NCBI RefSeq assembly: GCF_000372725.1
Contig: NW_005196528.1
Location: 208,265-272,264, forward strand
Direction: 5' to 3'
DNA from: Emiliania huxleyi CCMP1516
Lineage: Eukaryota; Haptophyta; Isochrysidales; Noelaerhabdaceae
DNA length: 64,000 nt
Shown: positions 30,136 to 40,428 of the stretch, one piece after another
Numbering within the stretch: the first letter of the stretch is position 1
Layout: every line of letters begins with the position of its first letter
Position numbers and translations under genes: made by a program
Notes under the pieces: model-generated
The model's input: the letters and a program-made list of their open reading frames with translations, nothing else
Databases searched by the model: none
What the model was told of the DNA's origin: nothing

Positions 30136-31974
30136 TCAGGGGCAGGCTCTGCACATTTCGGTCGACGAGCCGCTGCGTAGCAGCCGCGTGCATGCATCCA
30201 CTCCCCAGAAGTCAGCCCAGTCCAGAGCCGTCATCCCGCGCGAGCACCGGATGGATGGGTCGGCGCCCGCAGCAAGCAGCCGCCCGAGAGCCTTCTCGTG
30301 CCCACGGATGGCGGCAGTATGCAGGGGCGTGAACCCAAAGGGGTGCCTCGTGCTCGACGGAGAGGAGCCCCGCTCGAGCAGCAGGTCGATCGCTCTGAGG
30401 TGTCCGCGGAAGGCGGCCACGTGCAGCGCGGTGCAGCGCGACATTGCCGCGCGCGAGTTGTAGAGACGCTGGCCCAAGCCGCACCTCAGAAGTGGCAGGG
30501 GTGCGCTCGCGATTGCGTCGGCAACGCGAAAGATGGCTCTCAGTAAGGGTGAGCCGACCGTATCGCGGCAGTCCTCGACATCACGGCTCAGGCCAATGGC
30601 CACGCGGAGCGTATCTAGGTCGCCGAACGCGGTGAGCACCATCCCCGACGGGGAGAGGTCGGGCTGCTCAAGATGCATCAGGTGGGGGTGGTACTCGGCA
30701 AAGTAGGCAACGATGGCCGCTCTGCCCGTGAAGAGCGCGAGGTGAAAGGGCCTCCACCCAACCGGCTTGAGGCCCAGGTGGCCCAGAGAAGGGTCTGCCT
30801 CCAGCAGCACCTCGACGCACTCTCTGGTGCGAGCGCAGCAGGCTGCGGCGTGGATCGCGGAGGGCAAGCCGGCGGCCACGCTTCGGCGCGGATTTGCACC
30901 ATGCCGAAGAAGGAGACGGACCATCTCTGGCCAGCCGAAGAGAGCGGCGACTTCCAAGACACCCGCATGCGCGTACGGCGTCAAGGGCCACATCCACTCG
31001 CCACGTGGAATGATGTCCTGGGCCGACGCTCCTTGCGCCAGTAGCTGCGCTGCGATGTCGTGATTGCCACTCATGACAGCGCACGCCAGGGCAGACAGAG
31101 AGCGGCGCGACGAGGTTTGCACGAGAGACTGCGGGTCCAGCCGGTGATGGTGAACGAACGGTCGCATCCCTCTTGGCACTCTCCACGCAGGTATCGCCTC
31201 TTCCAAGCCCGTCAGCAGCAGGCCGGCAATGGCGCGCAAGAACTGAAACGCCGAGCGCTCGCCTCTCTCTTTGGCACGCCGCTCGGCGCGGCCGATGAGA
31301 GAAAGGATCACAGGACCAAGCGCAAGCCTGTCACGATCGACACTGAAGGCTCCCTCGCCCACGGAGAAAGCAAAGATGTTGTGGCCTAAAACGCCGCTCG
31401 GAGGCCAGGCTCTCATCGCCCTCGTCGACTCGAACACGACGAACGGCCGTGGATGTGGCGACAGCGCATTTGAGAGCTGCTCCATTCGACACCAGCCTCT
31501 GCTTTGCCAAGCACGCAAGTCTCGCACCGACCCGTCCTCGTGCGTCCAGGCCCCGGCCAACACAAAAAAGTAGTGGCACCGTGCGACGTATGATGGGATG
31601 GATCGGATGAACTGCTCTCGCCAGGAGGCGGACCGGCGGGTCTCCCGCTGAGGGACGCAGCACCAGTCGAGCCAGATGTAGCCGTCCTTGAGCGCGCCAA
31701 GCTTCTCTTTCCGCCCCAGCCCGAAAAAGGGAGCGAGTCCGACAGAGAAGGCCTGGATCTGCATCTCCCGGCGCTGCACCCGAGTGAGCACATCCTTAAG
31801 CAGCAGAAAGAAGGAGCCCTCTGGGTCCGGGTGCGCACTGCCGAGCCAAGTATGCGAGATGAATGCGGTTGGCTTGTGCTCGTCGTGGAGTTCGAGCCTA
31901 TCATCCGCGCACAGCTGCTCGTAGCCAGGCAGCTGGTCGTACTCGAGCAGAGAGCTGATCGGCAGCACGTACAT
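30136..31974 (-). CDS. Ankyrin-repeat protein with TIR-like N-terminal domain
   Basis: The frame is open from 32349, but the natural start is MYVLPISSLLEYDQL at 31974 (about 612 residues). Residues 30-200 or so show AFISHTWLGSAHPDPEG, GYIWLDWCCVPQRE, SIPSYVARCHYFFVLAG and RGWCRMEQLSNAL. That order (FISH..W, WLD..C.PQ, SIP.Y...C..F, RGWCR.E) resembles TIR-like domains of algal and protist proteins. The C-terminal half has ankyrin repeats: LSALACAVMSGNHDIAAQLL, VLEVAALFGWPEMVRLLLRH, CTALHVAAFRGHLRAIDLLL, and FTPLHTAAIRGHEKALGRLL with AAGADPSIRCSRGMTALDWA. Ankyrins suggest protein binding. TIR-like folds can act in signalling or NAD cleavage, but a catalytic Glu cannot be assigned from sequence alone. 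Confidence 0.8.
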   Translation of the reverse strand: MYVLPISSLLEYDQLPGYEQLCADDRLELHDEHKPTAFISHTWLGSAHPDPEGSFFLLLKDVLTRVQRREMQIQAFSVGLAPFFGLGRKEKLGALKDGYIWLDWCCVPQRETRRSASWREQFIRSIPSYVARCHYFFVLAGAWTHEDGSVRDLRAWQSRGWCRMEQLSNALSPHPRPFVVFESTRAMRAWPPSGVLGHNIFAFSVGEGAFSVDRDRLALGPVILSLIGRAERRAKERGERSAFQFLRAIAGLLLTGLEEAIPAWRVPRGMRPFVHHHRLDPQSLVQTSSRRSLSALACAVMSGNHDIAAQLLAQGASAQDIIPRGEWMWPLTPYAHAGVLEVAALFGWPEMVRLLLRHGANPRRSVAAGLPSAIHAAACCARTRECVEVLLEADPSLGHLGLKPVGWRPFHLALFTGRAAIVAYFAEYHPHLMHLEQPDLSPSGMVLTAFGDLDTLRVAIGLSRDVEDCRDTVGSPLLRAIFRVADAIASAPLPLLRCGLGQRLYNSRAAMSRCTALHVAAFRGHLRAIDLLLERGSSPSSTRHPFGFTPLHTAAIRGHEKALGRLLAAGADPSIRCSRGMTALDWADFWGVDACTRLLRSGSSTEMCRACP

Positions 31975-32349
31975 GGGTGCGATCGTCGGCTCAAGAGGGT
32001 ATCGCAAGCCGCTCATCGGTTCCCTGCGTAAGCCGCTCCTCGGTTCGCTGCGTCTCCGCTCGGTCGTCCATCGCCGCCAGCCGTGGGCCTGCCACCCTCG
32101 GTCGCGGTCGGTCGCCAGCTCTCTTGCCCGCCTCAAACTCCAGGACGTGCCTTTTGACTGGACGCATCCCCGTTTTGTACCTTTTTCGAGGTGGTGCGTT
32201 GGCGCGAGGATTGGTGTCCTAGAGGTTCTCAAGGGGAAATCCCTTTTTCGAGGATTAGTGTGACGCGATCCATGTTCACGTCTCGCAGATTCGTTTCTCG
32301 CGACGCGATGATCGTGTTTTCTGGCATCCCTCCCTCTCTCTCTCTCCAC

Positions 32350-33442
32350 CGACCGACCGCTGCGAGCGAGCGATTTTGCGCGTTTTGCGCGATTTTGCGC
32401 AATTTATTTGGGAGTTCCCTACGTAGGCCCTCCAAGAGGCTTTCGGTGTCCATATATATTCCAAGATATGCTAGAATATGCTCTGGAATGTACTCGAGTA
32501 GTTAGTTGTAGATGGATGATGGTCCAGCTTGATCCTTAAAAGAATAAGGTACCTTGCAGAATATTTTTTACAGCCCAACGTCCTGTGTGATCTGTGATCT
32601 GTAAGGGTCCGCCCGCAGGCGCATTTTGTATACCGAGGCGGTGCCCCGGTGCCGAACGCTGTCGGACCTTAAGACAGCCATTGTAGATCCCTTGGGCTTG
32701 GCGCTTGGGCGAGGGTGGTGGTGGGGGGGGGGGTCTGGCGGCGGAGCAACCACCTCCTCCCGGCGTGCCGGGAGGCAGGATGTCATCCCCCGTGATCCAG
32801 ACCGCCCCGTCGGAGGTAGACCGTTCGTCTCCTAGCCAATCAGCCTTAAGCGAGCGGTCTGGCCGTCCATGGCTGGCCGTTGGAATGGCCGAGTTTGGTG
32901 TGGACTTGCGTCCTCGCATCGATCTGGTTGGTTATACAAGTAAGTAGCGTTACTGTATGAAATAACAGAACACCCACCACATGAGCCACATCCTGTGTCG
33001 TTTAGATAGACGCGAGGCGCGGCCGCAGGTGCGGCCCGATGGGGAGGAGTGGGGCGGACTACGGGGATCGGCTTCTTACGCAGCCCTTGCTCGCAGCGAG
33101 CCCCCTCCAACCCACCCCCGCGCTAGGTCTCGGGCGGCGAAGGGGTCACTCCCGACGAACCCGGGAACCCTGTCCGGGAACTACGCGAGTAGCCGGGGCC
33201 GTCGGAGAAGGGGCCGTGCACTGACGGTCGGCCGTCAGAAAACACGCCTGCGTGGATCACGTCACCGACGCCAATCCTCGCTACCCAACGCGGCCAAATG
33301 ATATCCACCTCGAGAACCTCGAGAGAGAGATACAGACTAATAGAGAAAGAGACGCAGGGTCGCCCCCCTTTTCTCCACTTGTACTTTAATGATGTGTGTT
33401 GAGTGTGGAGAAGTTTTTGCGGCTTACCTTCCCTTCCCTCTT
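32350..33442. other. Intergenic region without recognised genes
   Basis: Upstream of the ankyrin gene. Contains short GCGCGATTTTGCGC-type palindromes (32372-32400), a run of G at 32721-32733, and G/C-rich unassigned DNA with fragments of open frame below 170 codons. No protein family seen. Confidence 0.4.
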
Positions 33443-33543
33443 GGGGTAGAATCCCCCCTCCCGCGCAGAGAACAGAGCCAGAACCACGATATCGTATAGA
33501 ATATTGTGACGGGATTTTGTGAGTAGATGAACGCACTAGACAA
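33443..33543. repeat. Dispersed repeat, copy 2
   Basis: Second copy of the element described at 29912-30017, same orientation, ending in the same GATGAACGCACTAGACAAAG. Confidence 0.8.
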
Positions 33544-33853
33544 AGCTGACCCCAGACAACGTTGGGAGCGGCCATAACAGGTGTTATTGGCTGTATGACT
33601 GGCTGCTCATAACACCTCATAACACCTCATAACACCTCCATCGCATGCACATGTCACATGGACATGGACATGCACAACATGAACATGAACATGTCCATGA
33701 CATGTGCATGTTGTGCATGTTCCAGTAGAGCCAGAGGCCTTGTTGTCACTTGACCTGCGAGTCTCCGACTTCAAGAAGATTCCGGCTTCAACTTATCAAC
33801 TATGTGCTGTCGACGGAGGACGAGCACACGTACGACTCCACTGAGCTCTGAGA

Positions 33854-34504
33854 TCAGAAGTTAAAAACGGGAAGGAAATTGCGTGAATCTGGGAGGGTCG
33901 GGGAGTGACGGGAGAGGGGGGTTCTCTTGCGATTGAGCAATCTGAAGCCATCGCTCAGCGCAGGAGGCAGGTTGATGTTATTCAATTTAACTTGAGGGCA
34001 AAATAGAAAATATTTGGCGATCGATACCGAACCTCGCGCGCGCGAAGCGAAAATTCCAGCGGTGAGCAGTTCGGCGTGGCCTCTCGGGCCATAACACCGT
34101 GGACCCGGGACGGCTCTCTCATAGCAAAAAAATGATATTCTTATCTTTTTGCCCCCCTCCGAGACTAGGGACAGAACCACACCAGTATCTGACCAGCGGG
34201 ACTGCGCCTCGCCCCCACTTGCCCTGACTGTGCAGGATAGCGTGCCCCGATAACGGCGACACTTAGCGAGGGTCACTGCGCAAGGAGGGGCTGCGAAGCA
34301 CTTGGAGCACTTGAAGCCTTTTAGCCCCCCGCTACCCGGTTGCACTCGTGCGACGTAGCGGGGGGCCACGACTACGTTTACGAAAACATAAGTAGTCCCG
34401 CGAGGTGTGAATTGGCCGCCCCAGTAGCCCCCTTTCCAATTGCCTGATTTTGCGGCGCGTCCCAGAGCGTCCAAACTTGTTTGGGCGCGAACCGTATCTC
34501 GCAA
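33854..34504 (-). CDS. Doubtful 216-aa ORF
   Basis: Open frame with balanced composition (GNWKGGYWGGQFTPRGTTY, then VFVNVVVAPRYVARVQPG) but no recognised domain. It may be part of a repeat. Just outside, 33600-33725 is a cluster of ACATGGACATG and AACATGAACATG palindromic words. Confidence 0.2.
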   Translation of the reverse strand: MRDTVRAQTSLDALGRAAKSGNWKGGYWGGQFTPRGTTYVFVNVVVAPRYVARVQPGSGGLKGFKCSKCFAAPPCAVTLAKCRRYRGTLSCTVRASGGEAQSRWSDTGVVLSLVSEGGKKIRISFFCYERAVPGPRCYGPRGHAELLTAGIFASRARGSVSIAKYFLFCPQVKLNNINLPPALSDGFRLLNRKRTPLSRHSPTLPDSRNFLPVFNF

Positions 34505-35339
34505 CGGATCTCGCCGGCCTCACCGGCCCCCACCGGCCCTCTTTGCTTTGACCGACGCCCGTCCGCTCGACTGGCCGATGAAGAGCGACCCGTACGACGC
34601 GCACTTGTCGCCCTCCCTCCTCGCCACATGACGGCCGCCCCCCGACACCGACAGTCGCGCTCCGCACGCCTTCGAGGTCAGCTGCGGCCGAGCGACGACC
34701 GGCTCGCCTCCGATCGCTGGGCGCGGTCACTCTCCGGCCCATCACCCACCTGCCGATCACCTGTCCGCCTCGCCGCGCGCGGGCCGCTCGCCTGCTCGCC
34801 ACCGCCGCCGCGCGTCCCCGCGCCGCCACGCTTCCATGCACCTGACCGCGCTCGAGCTGCGCAGACGGCGCGCTCTGGCAGACAGAGCAGCGGCCGCCCA
34901 GGCAGTCGCTGCTCCGCCCCGTCCGAATCCGTCCGCCCGCGCGTGCTGCTGCCGCCGCCGCCGCCGCTCCACCCGGTGCCCGTGTGTCGTGAGAGCTGCT
35001 TTGTGTATGTGTGTATGTCTATGTGGACAGCGACACTTATGTCACACTTGAGCCTCTATCTATGATTGAGACCCGCCGGAGGCTGGTTACTGATTTCTTT
35101 TTTGTCCTCTCGGGGGAATGTTCTCTCGGCGCCCATGGCCTTCTGAGGTTTCGTACTGATGACGTCCTTCTTGGCACTTCGGGCGTCGGTGTGTATGTCC
35201 CTCGGTAATGTGCTACGGGTATGAGCCGCTGGTCAACACTACCACTCGGCCATCATCTACGGCTCTCTCATAGCAGCCCATAACATTTACCAAGCTGCAG
35301 AAACGAGCTTTTAGTGCTTATGAGCATAAGCACTGGATT

Positions 35340-35515
35340 CTCATGCGCGCGGAGCGCGCCGGTGCTCTACCCGGACACGCGCGGAGCGCGCTAGCTGGAC
35401 ACCGCCGCACGCGCGGAGCGCGCTAGCTAGACACACACGCGCGGAGCGCGCTGGCTAGATACCGCGCGGAGCGCGCTGGCACCTATGTGCGCGGAGCGCA
35501 CCACGGTAGAGTCTA
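35340..35515. repeat. GCGCGGAGCGCG palindromic repeats
   Basis: The 12-base core gcgcggagcgcg (or gcgcggagcgca) occurs about seven times, spaced about 20-30 bases apart by linkers such as ctagctagacacaca. Each core can fold on itself. Confidence 0.85.
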
Positions 35516-35540
35516 GACACATGAAGACAGTCTGTTGCAG

Positions 35541-36521
35541 TCAGTTGTGGCCACGCGGCATCGGCCTGACGTCGTAGCACTCGGCTGGCAGACGCTGTGT
35601 CTCTGCCTTCTTCCGCGTCATGACCAGACCCCGCTGCAGCGAAGCTCCAATGCCGCCCCTCTGTGCACGTGACCTGTCGTTGTGGTGAAAGCGGTCTTCC
35701 CAGTTGAGCCCGCCCCAGTTCTCGAGCGCACGGTTGATGAAGGGCACGGCGACGGGATGGTACGGCTGGGGCGCGTTCCACGCGATCACAGCCTCCTCAG
35801 TTGCAGTGACCCAGTTGCCCTGGCGGTCGCAGCGGTCCCACACACCGCCCATGCCCTCCACAACAGCCTCACACATTGACTTTGTAGCCATGTGCGTCCA
35901 GAGGTAGAGGTAGTTTTTGCAGCAAGAGTAGAAGCGGGCGTCGGTGAATACAGTTTTCATGATGACGGTGCTGCTGGTCGCGCGGTTCCAGGATTGAAAG
36001 CCTGGCCGAGGTGCCCACTCGGTGAGCAGCTTAGACAGCATGACGAACTCTCTCCAGACAACACTAAATGCCGGCATGTCGTCGACAGCTCCTGGATCAG
36101 CGCCACCGCCGCCGCCGTCGGTAGCAGGGCTGGGAGCAGCGGGGCCAGCAGCAGGGCTGGCAGCGGCGGGGGCGACATCATACGTCTGCCCCGGGTCGTA
36201 GTTGTCATCGTCAAACTGGCCGAGGGAATCGGCGGCAGCGGCAGGGGGCGGGGCGGCGGGAGGGGCGGCGGGAGGGGCGGCGGGGGGGGCGGCGGCGGGG
36301 GGGGCGGCGGCGGGGGCAGCGGAGGGGGCGGCGGGGGGGGCAGCGGAGGGGGCGGCGGCGGTGCCCACACGTCGCCACTGCATGCTGGGAGCAGCGAGGT
36401 AGTGCCACTTGTCAAGGTCGTTTGGCGCCCATCCTCCGTCCCGGCCGACGTCGTCATCGACACCCCTCGACACCGCTCGACACCGCTCGACACCGCTCGA
36501 CACCTCTGATGATCCTAACAC
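35541..36521 (-). CDS. Unrecognised 326-aa ORF with Ala/Pro linker
   Basis: N-terminus (WAPNDLDKWHYLAAPSMQWR), a long Ala-Pro linker (residues about 55-115), then a compact, aromatic-rich domain: AFSVVWREFVMLSKLLTEWA, SSTVIMKTVFTDARFYSCC, KNYLYLWTHMATKSMCEAV, AWNAPQPYHPVAVPFINRAL. Balanced composition and rich Trp/Cys/Tyr use make it look like a real protein. Neighbouring repeats suggest a mobile-element gene, but no transposase motif is visible. The true start is uncertain; upstream codons lie in a CGACACCGCT repeat. Confidence 0.4.
   Translation of the reverse strand: MLGSSEVSSGVERCRAVSRGVDDDVGRDGGWAPNDLDKWHYLAAPSMQWRRVGTAAAPSAAPPAAPSAAPAAAPPAAAPPAAPPAAPPAAPPPAAAADSLGQFDDDNYDPGQTYDVAPAAASPAAGPAAPSPATDGGGGGADPGAVDDMPAFSVVWREFVMLSKLLTEWAPRPGFQSWNRATSSTVIMKTVFTDARFYSCCKNYLYLWTHMATKSMCEAVVEGMGGVWDRCDRQGNWVTATEEAVIAWNAPQPYHPVAVPFINRALENWGGLNWEDRFHHNDRSRAQRGGIGASLQRGLVMTRKKAETQRLPAECYDVRPMPRGHN
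36455..36510. repeat. Short CTCGACACC tandem repeat
   Basis: About five units of ctcgacaccg. The same family forms the larger array at 37255-37485. Confidence 0.8.
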
Positions 36522-36679
36522 AGCAGAGACGTAGACCCATTGGAGTCACAGAGTTAGAAATCAGGGTTGCAGCAGCAATCAAACTTGGCTGGCAGTACTT
36601 CCATCCCTCAGTTGCAGCCTCTCAAGTTCTAGCCCTGGTTCTAGCTCCAAGTTGCAGCTCAGTTTGCACTCCTGTTGAT

Positions 36680-37075
36680 GTAGCAACCATGGCAGTACTC
36701 CCAGGTAGCCCTCAGGTGCTGCACAGCACCTTGTACAGTGGCAATGAATCCTCACACCAGTGAGCTTGTGCCATGAGTGCAGACCTGTGGTCCATTGCGC
36801 TTTGTGCACTGGCGATGCTGACAACGGCGACGCTGCAGCGGCGGCGACGCTGCTGCGATGGGGTATTGGCAGCCCTTAGCTGCTGGACAGCACCTTGTGC
36901 AGTGGCAATGTCCACTGACTCATGGCACCAGCCTTGTGCCATGAGCGCTGTGGTCAGTTGCGCTTTGTGCGCCGGTGACGCTGCAGGGGCGACGCTGCTG
37001 CAGCGGCGACGCTGCTGCGGTGCTGCGCCTGCACAGCACCTTGGTGCACAGTGGCAATGACTCCCGGCACTTGAT
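36680..37075. repeat. Diverged duplicated block (CAGCACCTTG...GTGGCAATG)
   Basis: Three related segments, at about 36720, 36888 and 37036, share CAGCACCTTGT(G)CA and GTGGCAATG. Two share GCGCTTTGTGC and GACGCTGCTGC stretches. Looks like an old tandem duplication of roughly 170 bases. Confidence 0.7.
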
Positions 37076-37254
37076 GTCCTCAAATGTCCACAGAGAGTAT
37101 ACTGGTTGTGCTCAGGTTGTGCTACATCAACAGGGTGCAACTGAGGCTGCAACTAAGGGATGAAACAGCTTTGCAACTGCTGCCCAACTTTTGTTGTATG
37201 TTGATGGGCTGCAACTGCATCCACCTGCCACCTTGGACACCTCGATACCTCAGA

Positions 37255-37485
37255 CGCCTCTTGACAACACTCGACACCCGCTCGACACCCGCTCGACACC
37301 CTCGACACCCTCGACACCCTCGACACCCCTCGACACCCCTCGACACCCCTCGACACCCCTCGACACGGACAAGCATGGTTTCAGCCTCGACAGGCCTCGA
37401 CAGGCCTCGACAGGCCTCGACAGGCCTCGACACCTCTATCCCTCGACAGCAGCTCGACACCCTCGACACCGGGCCTCGACACCTC
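37255..37485. repeat. Minisatellite (CTCGACACCC and CTCGACAGGC)
   Basis: Two blocks: 9-10 base ctcgacaccc units, then cctcgacagg units. Confidence 0.9.
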
Positions 37486-37539
37486 GACACCAGGGCTCAG
37501 CCCTGGTCTGGCCGATTTTTTTCGCCGCGGTAGCCGCGG

Positions 37540-37636
37540 CGGGATATGGCGGGATATGGCGGGATATGGCGGGATATGGCGGGATATGGCGGGATATGGC
37601 GGGATATGGCGGGATATGGCGGGATATGGCGGGATA
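37540..37636. repeat. 10-bp minisatellite (GCGGGATATG)
   Basis: About ten almost perfect units, similar in design to the GCGAGATATG array at 7766 but outside a known gene. Confidence 0.95.
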
Positions 37637-37854
37637 CACTCATACAGCGCGCGGGATAGGATACCGGGAGATACCGGGAGGCGACCCACACACCGGGAGA
37701 CACCTCTGGAGATACCGCAACCGGGAGAGATCTAGAGAGAAGAAAAGGGGAGATACGGGGAGATACGGGGAGATGCGAGAAGATGCGAGGAGATACGGGG
37801 CGATAGAGGGAGATACAGCAAACGAATCGGCCAGACCAGGGCTTTTTTACCCTA

Positions 37855-38887
37855 GATGACAGCGCTGCGCCCCTGCGCCGCTGGGGGGGTCCTACCACTC
37901 CTCAGCTCCACATGGAGCCGCAATTTGGCCGCCAGATCCGTGCAGAGCCGCTGCGCGGTCTCGGCGCGCGCGACACCCCTCTCCAGGCTCGGTGCGACCG
38001 CCGCCGCGTGCGTCGGCGCGCCGTACCCCTCCCCGGCCGCGCCGGCCGCCCGCGGCGGGTACGCAGAAACGACGACGCGCGGCGGTTCGGCGGCGACAGA
38101 GATGTCGAGGCGCCATGCCTCTGGCAGAGCTGGCTGCATCAGCCGCGTCACCTCGGCCGACAGCTCGGAAGGCGCCGCGGGCATCGCCGCGTGCAGCACG
38201 CCAAGCAGCCTGACACGAGCGTCGATGCTTACTTTTCAGAAGTGATCAGTAGTGCAGCGCTGAGCCGCCTGAGCCGCGTGAGGACAGACTCTCGCTCGTT
38301 TGGGGCGTGTCAACACGAATGGGAGGCGTTGCTTCACTGTGTTGTGGCGGCCTGCCGAGCAGCTGTGTGAGGCGTGAGACGGCCGCGTCCGCCGAGTAGA
38401 GAGTGGCGCACGTGGCCGGCAGCGGCGTCGTCAGCAGGGCCAGCGCCTCGCCCAGCCAGCGCCGCCACGCCAGCAGCTGCGGCAGCACGAGCTGCTTGGC
38501 GCGCTGGGCCGGCGCCGCGAGGGAGCAGCGCAGCGGCGCCTGGTGGGGTGCTGCCTGTGTCTGCGTTGCTCCGGGTGTGGCCGACTCTCCCCGTCCTTCC
38601 GTGGCCACGCTGTCTTCACCGCGCCACTATCTCTCTGGCGCCTCCCGGTCGAGCTCCGGCAGCGCTAGCTGGACCTGCAGCGCCTCGATGCGCCGGCCGT
38701 TGAGGGCGGCGCTGAAGCGCATCCCGCGGCCCTCGTCGATGTCGCCTCCCCGGACTGCTTCCGGCTTGGCGTCCTCGTCGACCTCGAGGTCCTCGGCGCA
38801 GTCGGCGAGCAGCTTTGCGACACGCGCAAGCACAGCCTGGCACTCGGTGTCGAGGAGCCAGGCGAGCTCGAGCGAGTCGGCATCCAT
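37855..38887 (-). CDS. ROGDI: Rogdi / RAVE subunit 2 homologue
   Basis: Rogdi (yeast Rav2) belongs to the RAVE/Rabconnectin complex that promotes assembly of V1 onto Vo of the vacuolar ATPase. Three exons are seen. Exon 1 (from 38887): LELAWLLDTECQAVLARVAK, then MRFSAALNGRRIEALQVQLA. Exon 2 (about 38560-38330): RAKQLVLPQLLAWRRWLGEA with TCATLYSADAAVSRLTQLLG. Exon 3 (about 38200-37856): ELSAEVTRLMQPALPEAWRL followed by PRVVVSAYPPRA and a C-terminal helix LCTDLAAKLRLHVELR. These match, in order, the human Rogdi patterns 'EFRWLLHDEVHAVL', 'TLQGD.L..ADV.L' and 'ASGLTRMFAPALPSDL'. An upstream in-frame Met at 38893 is possible. Splice edges are approximate. Confidence 0.75.
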
Positions 38888-38984
38888 GAGCAAGCGTGAG
38901 CGTCGTTTCTCTTTTTCTTTACCTCGCCGCGTCTCTTCTTTTCCACCACACTCGTGTCGTGGAATCGCTTGTCATGTGAGAGAG

Positions 38985-39060
38985 TAAAAGAAAGAAAGAA
39001 AACAGCCACGCGAAGGGAGGGATGGGAGGACGGCACGCCGCCACGACACAGGGATTTTAA
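38985..39060. repeat. Dispersed repeat, copy 2
   Basis: Same element as 24705-24786: GAAAGAAAGAAAACAG, then GAAGGGAGGGATGGGAGG, GACGGCACGCCGCCAC and CACAGGGATTTTAA. It lies in the interval between the divergent Rogdi and GTF3C3 genes. A second (GAAA)n tract follows at 39131-39149. Confidence 0.85.
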
Positions 39061-39393
39061 TGTGAGAGAGTGCGTTGTGTTCCTGCGTTGATGCTTTCTC
39101 TTTCCTGTTGCAGAATGGAGAGAGAGTAAAAAAGAAAGAAAGAAAGAAAACAGACACGCCCAGACGAGGGATGGAGCTGGCGAGGTACTTCCAGCCTGCT
39201 GTGGGAACAGCTGACGCAGTCTCGCCGAGGCTCGCCCCAGCAGACTCGGCCAGACAAAAACCCCGAGAGGCGTGGGAGTACCTCGCCAGGGATGGAGAGC
39301 GGCGTGTCCGCTTTCTCTTTCCTCTCAGGCCGCCTCACAAGCTCCCCGACCGCCTGCTCGCATCAACACGAGGGGAGGAGTGCTCTCGTGGCA

Positions 39394-40326
39394 ATGTCTG
39401 TGACGGTCCCGCCCGAGGTTCAGCGCCAGCTGGGCGAGGCGACGATGCTGTACGCGTACCGCGACTTCCAAAAGGCGATGGCGATGCTGCTCGAGGTCGT
39501 GCGGCTCTGCCCGCGGCTGCCGCACCCGTACGAGACGCTCGGCCTGATTTACGAGGAGGAGGGGCACAAGAAGAAGGCGCTGCAGCTCTACCTGATGGCG
39601 GCCAACCTCTCGCGCCGCGACGCGGCGCAGTGGCGCCGGCTCGCCGTGCTCGCGACCGAGGTGGGCGAGGCGGAGCAGGCGCTCTTCTGCCTCGGCAAGA
39701 CGCTGGCGCTTACGCCGGACGACGTCGACTCGCTGTGGGAGCAGGCGCGGCTGCACACGCAGCTGGGCCAGCACCGCAAGGCGGCCGCAGGCCTCGCCTC
39801 GCTCCTCCAGCACCGGCCACACGACGCGCATGTCGTTCGGCAGCTCGCGATCTCATACACGGAGCTGGGCGCGGCGGACCGCGCGATTGAGCTGCTCTCG
39901 CACGTCACCGCCTCCCTCACCAAGGAGTCTCCGCCCGCCGCCGCCGCTTCCAGCTCTGCGGCAGGCGGCGCGGCAGACGAGCGGCGCGCGGGCGGCGGCG
40001 TGGGTGGCGGCGGCGGCGGCGGCAGCGAGGGCGAGGGCGGCGTCGAGGGCGGAGGCGGCGGCGAGGGCGGAGGCGGCGGCGAGGGCGGAGGCGGAGGCGG
40101 AGGAGGCGAGGGCGGCGGCCGCGAGGTGGCCGCGCCCGCGTCGGCCACGACTTGCGCGCTGGAGCCGGCGGAGGAGCCGGGGCACTCCACACCCCAAGAG
40201 TACCGCGAGATCATCGCGAGATCTTCGGAGATTAGGCGTCGGCGGCGGCGCATTGCGCACTCCACCTGACTAACATGCTGCTCGAGGCGAGAGAGAGAGG
40301 GAGGGAGAGGGAGGGAGGGAGGGAGG

Positions 40327-40380
<54 letters not shown>

Positions 40381-40390
40381 GCGAGAGAGC

Positions 40391-40428
<38 letters not shown>

